A stretch of 10,131 nucleotides of DNA from assembly GCA_025453735.1 (NCBI GenBank), contig JALOPY010000234.1, positions 1 to 10,131 on the forward strand. Reading direction: 5' to 3'. The notes beneath the pieces were generated by a model, which saw nothing but the letters and a program-made list of their open reading frames with translations, made no database searches and had not been told where the DNA came from. The stretch is from a bacterium. Its GTDB lineage: Bacteria; Zhuqueibacterota; Zhuqueibacteria; Thermofontimicrobiales; Thermofontimicrobiaceae. Shown here piece after piece: positions 6,919 through 10,131 of the stretch; positions within the stretch are counted from its first letter, which is position 1; every line of letters starts with the position of its first letter. Made by a program: the position numbers and the translations under genes.

Positions 6919-6997
6919 AAGTAAAAGCTCACTTACAGGTGGAAAATAAACCTGGTTTCTGCCAGAAACCAGGTTTGTACACCCGAGACTGAAGTTT
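6919..6997 (+). repeat. 79-nt structured repeat, copy A, upstream of lyase gene 1
   Basis: It matches 9071-9148 at all but three positions: one extra A in an A-run, G for A near 6977, and A for G near 6993. The core is a 12-bp perfect stem (AAACCTGGTTTC, 6948-6959, with GAAACCAGGTTT, 6965-6976) around a 5-nt loop. The flanks pair in register: GTAAAA (6921-6926) with TTTTAC (6995-7000) and GGTG (6938-6941) with CACC (6980-6983), with short helices between, so the whole unit is a long imperfect hairpin. CAGGT (6936-6940) could instead pair with ACCTG (6950-6954), which would compete with the core stem. It ends 94 nt before the ATG at 7092. It may be a leader RNA structure or a REP-like palindromic repeat. 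Confidence 0.85.
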
Positions 6998-7081
6998 TAC
7001 ATTTTGAACCAAAAACACGTTGCTTCTTTTTAAAATTATTGATACAATTGAAAAGATAAGATTTTGATTTTCTATCAACAT

Positions 7082-7086
7082 GGTGA
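7082..7086 (+). promoter_or_regulatory. Shine-Dalgarno GGTGA deciding the start of lyase gene 1
   Basis: GGTGA lies 5 nt before the ATG at 7092. The earlier in-frame ATG at 7080 overlaps this site and has no Shine-Dalgarno of its own. The S8-like gene has the same arrangement (GGTGA, 5 nt, ATG), which supports this choice. Confidence 0.6.
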
Positions 7087-7091
7087 TTAAA

Positions 7092-8711
7092 ATGAAATTC
7101 ACAAGGCTGCTTTTGGTTCTCCTGACGTTGATTTTCACTTTCGTATCGAATAACTTCGCACAACCGAATCCCTCGATGTTGAGCAAGAAATACCGGTTAT
7201 CAAAATTAAAAAAAATCATGCTGGCGCCAGATCAATGGCAGCCATTTCCCAAAGCTTCCGAGCGAGATGCCTGGCTGAGCTTGCCTCAAAATGTTCAGAA
7301 ACAACTAATCAATCGGGCAAAAAAATATGTGAACTATACCTGGCCCGACCTGCCTGCCACATTTTTTTTAGATTTTGTGCGAACCGGAAATCGCGATAAA
7401 TATCAACAAGCCAGGGATTTCCGCAGAGAAGCATTGTGCAATTTGGTACTTGCCGAATGTGTCGAGGGAAAAGGAAATTTCCTCGACGATATTGTGAATG
7501 GAATCTGGGTGACCTGTGAAGAATCGTATTGGGACGTTCCCGCTCACCTGGCAACACAAGCGCAAGGCTATGGCTTGCCCGATGTCGCAGAGCCTACAGT
7601 AGATATTTTTGCCAGCGAAACCGGCGCCCTGCTGGCGTGGACTGCATACCTGCTTGGCGGGCAAATCGATGCTATTTCACCTATTTTAAAGCAACGCATC
7701 CAAATCGAATTAGAAAAGCGAATTTTAACACCATGCCTGGAGCGAGATGATTTCGGCTGGATGGGCTTTCGTGACGATAATCCTGTCAACAACCACAATC
7801 CCTGGTGCAATTCGAACTGGCTAATCGTTGTCCTTCTCAACGAGCAAAATAAAGAACGACGAATTGCTGCGGTCGGAAAAATTTTGAAGAGCCTCGATGT
7901 TTTCATTGCCGGCTACCCGCCAGACGGGGGCTGTGATGAAGGACCAGGCTACTGGAATCAAGCGGCTGGCTCATTATTTGATTGTCTCGATTTGCTCTAC
8001 ACGGCAACCACTGGCTCGATCAACAGCTATGATGAATCCATCATTCAGGAAATGGCAAAATATATTTATCGAGCCCATGTTTCAGATCAGTACTTCATCA
8101 ACTTTGCTGATGCATCGCCGCGTATTTCAATTGAAGCTGATCTCGCTTATCGCTTTGGCAAACGAATCGGCGATGCAACCATGATGAAATTTGGCGCTTT
8201 TATGGCTGATCTGTATCAAAAGCGGGGACTAACATTTTGGGGCAACATTGGGAGACAATTGCACGCTATATTCAACTACGCTGAGCTTCACTCGGCAATA
8301 AAAGAACAGCCATTGCTGAGGGATGTCTGGTTGGAAAACCTGCAAGTTGTGACAGCCCGATCCGAGCAAGGATCAGCGAAAGGGCTGTATGTCGCCGCGA
8401 AAGGGGGACATAATGGCGAAAGTCATAATCACAATGACGTGGGAAATTTCATCGTTTATCTGGATGGCGAGCCGATGATTATCGATGTCGGCGTCGAGGC
8501 ATATACGAAAAAAACATTCAGCGCGCAGCGCTACGAAATCTGGACCATGCAATCGGCTTATCATAATTTGCCAACAATTAATGGCGTCATGCAGAAAGAC
8601 GGACGCGAGTTTTCTGCCAGGAATGTCAATTACTTTGCCGATGATAATTTTGCTGAATTGAAGCTCGACATTGCCGGAGCTTATCCATCATCGAAGATGC
8701 ATTTGATTTGA
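7092..8711 (+). CDS. secreted heparinase II/III-family polysaccharide lyase (frame broken near the C-terminus)
   Basis: A 539-residue frame from ATG 7092 with a classic signal peptide (KFTRLLLVLLTLIFTFVSNNFAQ). It has the architecture of heparinase II/III-like lyases, which cleave uronate-containing polysaccharides by beta-elimination. There is an N-terminal alpha/alpha toroid with NNHNPWCNSNW and GGCDEGPGYWN (likely catalytic Tyr287), then a beta-sandwich with GGHNGESHNHNDVGNF, where the His pair (445, 447) is the family hallmark, and EPMIIDVG. The substrate cannot be told from sequence. The frame ends abnormally: after LDIAGAYP it reads SSKMHLI-stop, while another frame from 8687 continues IIEDAFDLTEAAQQ. 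About 20 residues usually found between AYP and IEDAF are missing, so an out-of-frame deletion is likely. The product would lack the end of its beta-domain. It is tandem with a close paralogue at 9179, and both have the 78-79-nt element upstream. Confidence 0.88.
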   Translation: MKFTRLLLVLLTLIFTFVSNNFAQPNPSMLSKKYRLSKLKKIMLAPDQWQPFPKASERDAWLSLPQNVQKQLINRAKKYVNYTWPDLPATFFLDFVRTGNRDKYQQARDFRREALCNLVLAECVEGKGNFLDDIVNGIWVTCEESYWDVPAHLATQAQGYGLPDVAEPTVDIFASETGALLAWTAYLLGGQIDAISPILKQRIQIELEKRILTPCLERDDFGWMGFRDDNPVNNHNPWCNSNWLIVVLLNEQNKERRIAAVGKILKSLDVFIAGYPPDGGCDEGPGYWNQAAGSLFDCLDLLYTATTGSINSYDESIIQEMAKYIYRAHVSDQYFINFADASPRISIEADLAYRFGKRIGDATMMKFGAFMADLYQKRGLTFWGNIGRQLHAIFNYAELHSAIKEQPLLRDVWLENLQVVTARSEQGSAKGLYVAAKGGHNGESHNHNDVGNFIVYLDGEPMIIDVGVEAYTKKTFSAQRYEIWTMQSAYHNLPTINGVMQKDGREFSARNVNYFADDNFAELKLDIAGAYPSSKMHLI

Positions 8712-8995
8712 CAGAAGCTGCGCAACAAATCGACCTGACGTTGATGACGGTGTGCCAGGTGAACCTGGAATCCCCTGGAAAAATCGTTCTGGAACGCGAT
8801 CGGAATTCATCGGATGGAATGCCGATAACGCTCAAGGTATTTTATAACGATAGCAAATTTCAACTGGAATTAGAAAATGTGAAGCTAACCGACAAACAAT
8901 TAAAAGCTGTATGGAAGAATGAGGTAACACGAATTCTGTTCCGAACCATCGCACCAACAGCCAGGGACACATGGCAAATGAAGATCGTTCCATAA
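8687..8995 (+). pseudogene. detached C-terminal end of the heparinase II/III-like lyase
   Basis: From 8687 the frame reads IIEDAFDLTEAAQQIDLTLMTVCQV and on to KNEVTRILFRTIAPTARDTWQMKIVP, the normal final beta-strands of heparinase II/III-like lyases. It is out of phase with the upstream 7092-8711 frame. A TTG at 8708 overlaps that stop, but there is no convincing ribosome site, and a 95-residue beta-domain tail on its own would have no signal peptide. It is therefore read as the lost end of the same gene, separated by a deletion around 8684-8690, rather than as an independent gene. Confidence 0.8.
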
Positions 8996-9070
8996 TTTTT
9001 TTTAAAATATTTTCTTTGAATTCTTTTTCAGGCTTTCAGCGTCTGTCATTAAATAATTTTATCTGGCAAA

Positions 9071-9148
9071 AAGTAAAAGCTCACTTACAGGTGGAAATAA
9101 ACCTGGTTTCTGCCAGAAACCAGGTTTATACACCCGAGACTGAGGTTT
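9071..9148 (+). repeat. 78-nt structured repeat, copy B, upstream of lyase gene 2
   Basis: The second copy of the element at 6919-6997. The 12-bp core stem (9099-9110 with 9116-9127) and its loop are unchanged. The A-to-G difference near 9144 converts a C-A mismatch of copy A into a C-G pair in the outer stem, which hints at selection on structure. The outermost GTAAAA arm pairs less well here, because the downstream flank differs. It ends 30 nt before the ATG at 9179, against 94 nt for copy A, so its distance to the start codon is not conserved. Confidence 0.85.
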
Positions 9149-9178
9149 GAAGGCAAACAATCATTTTTCTGGAGAACG

Positions 9179-10131
9179 ATGATGAGAATCAATAGTTGGA
9201 TGAAAATCGCTTTCGTGCTGAATTTTATTATTCTTTCATTAAATCTAAGCCTGGCGCAGCCCGGGAAAATTAGTCTCAGCGAAACCTATCCTTTGTCAGC
9301 GTTGAAGAATATTTTAATCTCACAACAAAACTTTCACCCCTTTCCGAGAAGCGACGATCGTGCATCCTGGAATGCCCTGCCAGAACAAGCACAGCAGTTT
9401 TTGATCGAACGCGGGGAGCGTTTTTTGAATTTTAATTATCCTGCGCTGCCAGCGACATTATTTCTTGAGTTTGCCCGGGATGGCAATCGGGAAAATTTTC
9501 AAAAGCCGCAACGTGAGCGTCGTGATGCGCTCGCCAGCCTCGTCATCGCGGAATGCGTCGAAGGAAAAAGCCGATTTCTCGATGATATTGTCAATGGAAT
9601 CTGGACCATCTGCGAAGAATCCTATTGGGGAGTTCCTGCTCATCTCTCCATGCAGCATCGCGGCTATGGTCTCCCTGATCCATCCGAACCAACTGTAGAT
9701 TTGTTTGTTGCTGAGACCGGAAATCTGCTGGCATGGGCGATCTACTTGCTGGGTGAAAAACTCGATCGAGTATCTCCTTTGGTCAGTGAGCGAGTTCAAA
9801 TTGAATTGGAGAAGCGAATTCTCGATCCCTGTTTCACGCGCAATGATTTCTGGTGGATGGGTTTTCGTCCTGATGTGACGATTAATAATTGGAATCCCTG
9901 GGTAAATTCCAACTGGCTTACCGTCGTTCTTCTCAATGAAAAAAATGAGAGTCGCCGGATTGAATCGGTCTCAAAAATTATGCAAAGTCTCGATGTATTT
10001 ATCAACTCTTATCCAGAGGATGGCGGCTGTGACGAAGGTCCGGGTTACTGGAATCGTGCCGCGGCATCGCTTTTCGATTGCCTGGAATTATTGTACAGTG
10101 CAACGAATGGCAGGATCAATATCTATCAGGC
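9179..10131 (+). CDS. secreted heparinase II/III-family polysaccharide lyase, paralogue 2 (cut by window end)
   Basis: An uninterrupted frame from ATG 9179 to the window edge (317 codons and 2 nt). It begins MMRINSWMKIAFVLNF and continues with a hydrophobic signal peptide ending near LSLAQ. It aligns without large gaps to the lyase at 7092-8711, about 60% identical by eye. Shared blocks include AECVEG, FLDDIVNGIW, CEESYW, VPAHL, YGLPD, EPTVD, VQIELEKRIL, NNWNPWVNSNWLTVVLLNE and DGGCDEGPGYWN (likely catalytic Tyr290). The beta-sandwich with the expected HNHND motif lies beyond the window, so activity and completeness cannot be judged. GGAG (9171-9174) is 4 nt before ATG 9179 and 7 nt before ATG 9182; the second may be the true start, a one-residue difference. 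Tandem duplicates of this family usually differ in substrate or mode of cleavage; that is inference. Confidence 0.9.
   Translation, partial: MMRINSWMKIAFVLNFIILSLNLSLAQPGKISLSETYPLSALKNILISQQNFHPFPRSDDRASWNALPEQAQQFLIERGERFLNFNYPALPATLFLEFARDGNRENFQKPQRERRDALASLVIAECVEGKSRFLDDIVNGIWTICEESYWGVPAHLSMQHRGYGLPDPSEPTVDLFVAETGNLLAWAIYLLGEKLDRVSPLVSERVQIELEKRILDPCFTRNDFWWMGFRPDVTINNWNPWVNSNWLTVVLLNEKNESRRIESVSKIMQSLDVFINSYPEDGGCDEGPGYWNRAAASLFDCLELLYSATNGRINIYQ

Larger units (their letters stand above)
6688..7091. other. divergent intergenic region between the S8 gene and the first lyase gene
   Basis: About 400 nt separate the minus-strand S8-like gene from the plus-strand heparinase-like gene, so both promoters should lie here. 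The part next to the S8 gene (6721-6780) is very AT-rich. I see no -35/-10 pair good enough to call on either strand. 6919-6997 holds the 79-nt repeated element described separately. The remainder, 6780-6918, shows no gene or structure that I can support. Confidence 0.6.

Noticed and set aside
6929..7219. Open minus-strand frames across the repeat and the start of lyase gene 1.
   Set aside because: They arise from the palindromic repeat and AT-rich sequence, and overlap the signal-peptide region of the supported lyase gene.
8993..9015. Intrinsic terminator after the lyase 1 tail, suggested by the run of T after the stop codon.
   Set aside because: No GC-rich stem precedes the T-run, so the sequence does not support a terminator.
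6919..9148. CRISPR array or integron-like attC sites, considered for the two copies of the palindromic element.
   Set aside because: There are only two copies, 2.1 kb apart with genes between, no spacers, and no integrase or cas gene in the window.

Overview
The window looks like chromosomal DNA from an uncultured or little-studied member of the FCB superphylum (Bacteroidota, Ignavibacteria, Calditrichota or KSB1-like lineages). The clearest pointer is the C-terminal sorting domain with the YPNPFN motif on a secreted protein encoded at 2791-6687. Two heparinase II/III-type polysaccharide lyases and several GGTGA-type Shine-Dalgarno sites fit this. The lineage is an inference; no rRNA or marker gene is present.

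Layout. (1) 94-2718, plus strand: a three-gene cassette of KAS III-like protein, acyl carrier protein and KAS III-like protein. The first KAS III-like protein has lost the catalytic Cys (Ile132) and the second keeps it (Cys132). Both lack the usual active-site His and keep the Asn. The pair could be a heterodimer of one structural and one acyl-carrying subunit served by the ACP, but the product cannot be named. Both spacers of the cassette are filled by palindromic intergenic repeats, and one of them has run into the 3' end of the ACP gene. (2) 2718-2752: a perfect 13-bp hairpin between convergent genes. (3) 2791-6687, minus strand: one very large secreted multidomain protein split into three frames. 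In order it has a signal peptide, a coiled-coil-like segment, a subtilisin-like S8 domain with altered catalytic residues, an Ig-like domain interrupted by a choice-of-anchor J domain, a carboxypeptidase-regulatory-like domain, a dockerin-like pair, a cohesin-like domain and a sorting domain. The first frame break is explained exactly by a 5-bp tandem duplication. (4) 6688-7091: a divergent intergenic region. (5) 7092-8995 and 9179-10131 (cut by the window end), plus strand: two tandem paralogous secreted heparinase II/III-like lyases. The first has an out-of-frame internal deletion near its C-terminus.

A 78-79-nt element, about 96% identical between its two copies and folding into a long imperfect hairpin, lies upstream of both lyase genes (6919-6997 and 9071-9148). 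It is far better conserved than the proteins, which are about 60% identical by eye. It is either a shared leader/regulatory structure or a mobile palindromic repeat.

The right half reads as a secreted polysaccharide-processing locus beside a surface-attached protease-like protein. The left half is a separate acyl/polyketide-type cassette. The three frame disruptions may be real decay or sequencing/assembly errors, and the sequence alone cannot decide for all of them.
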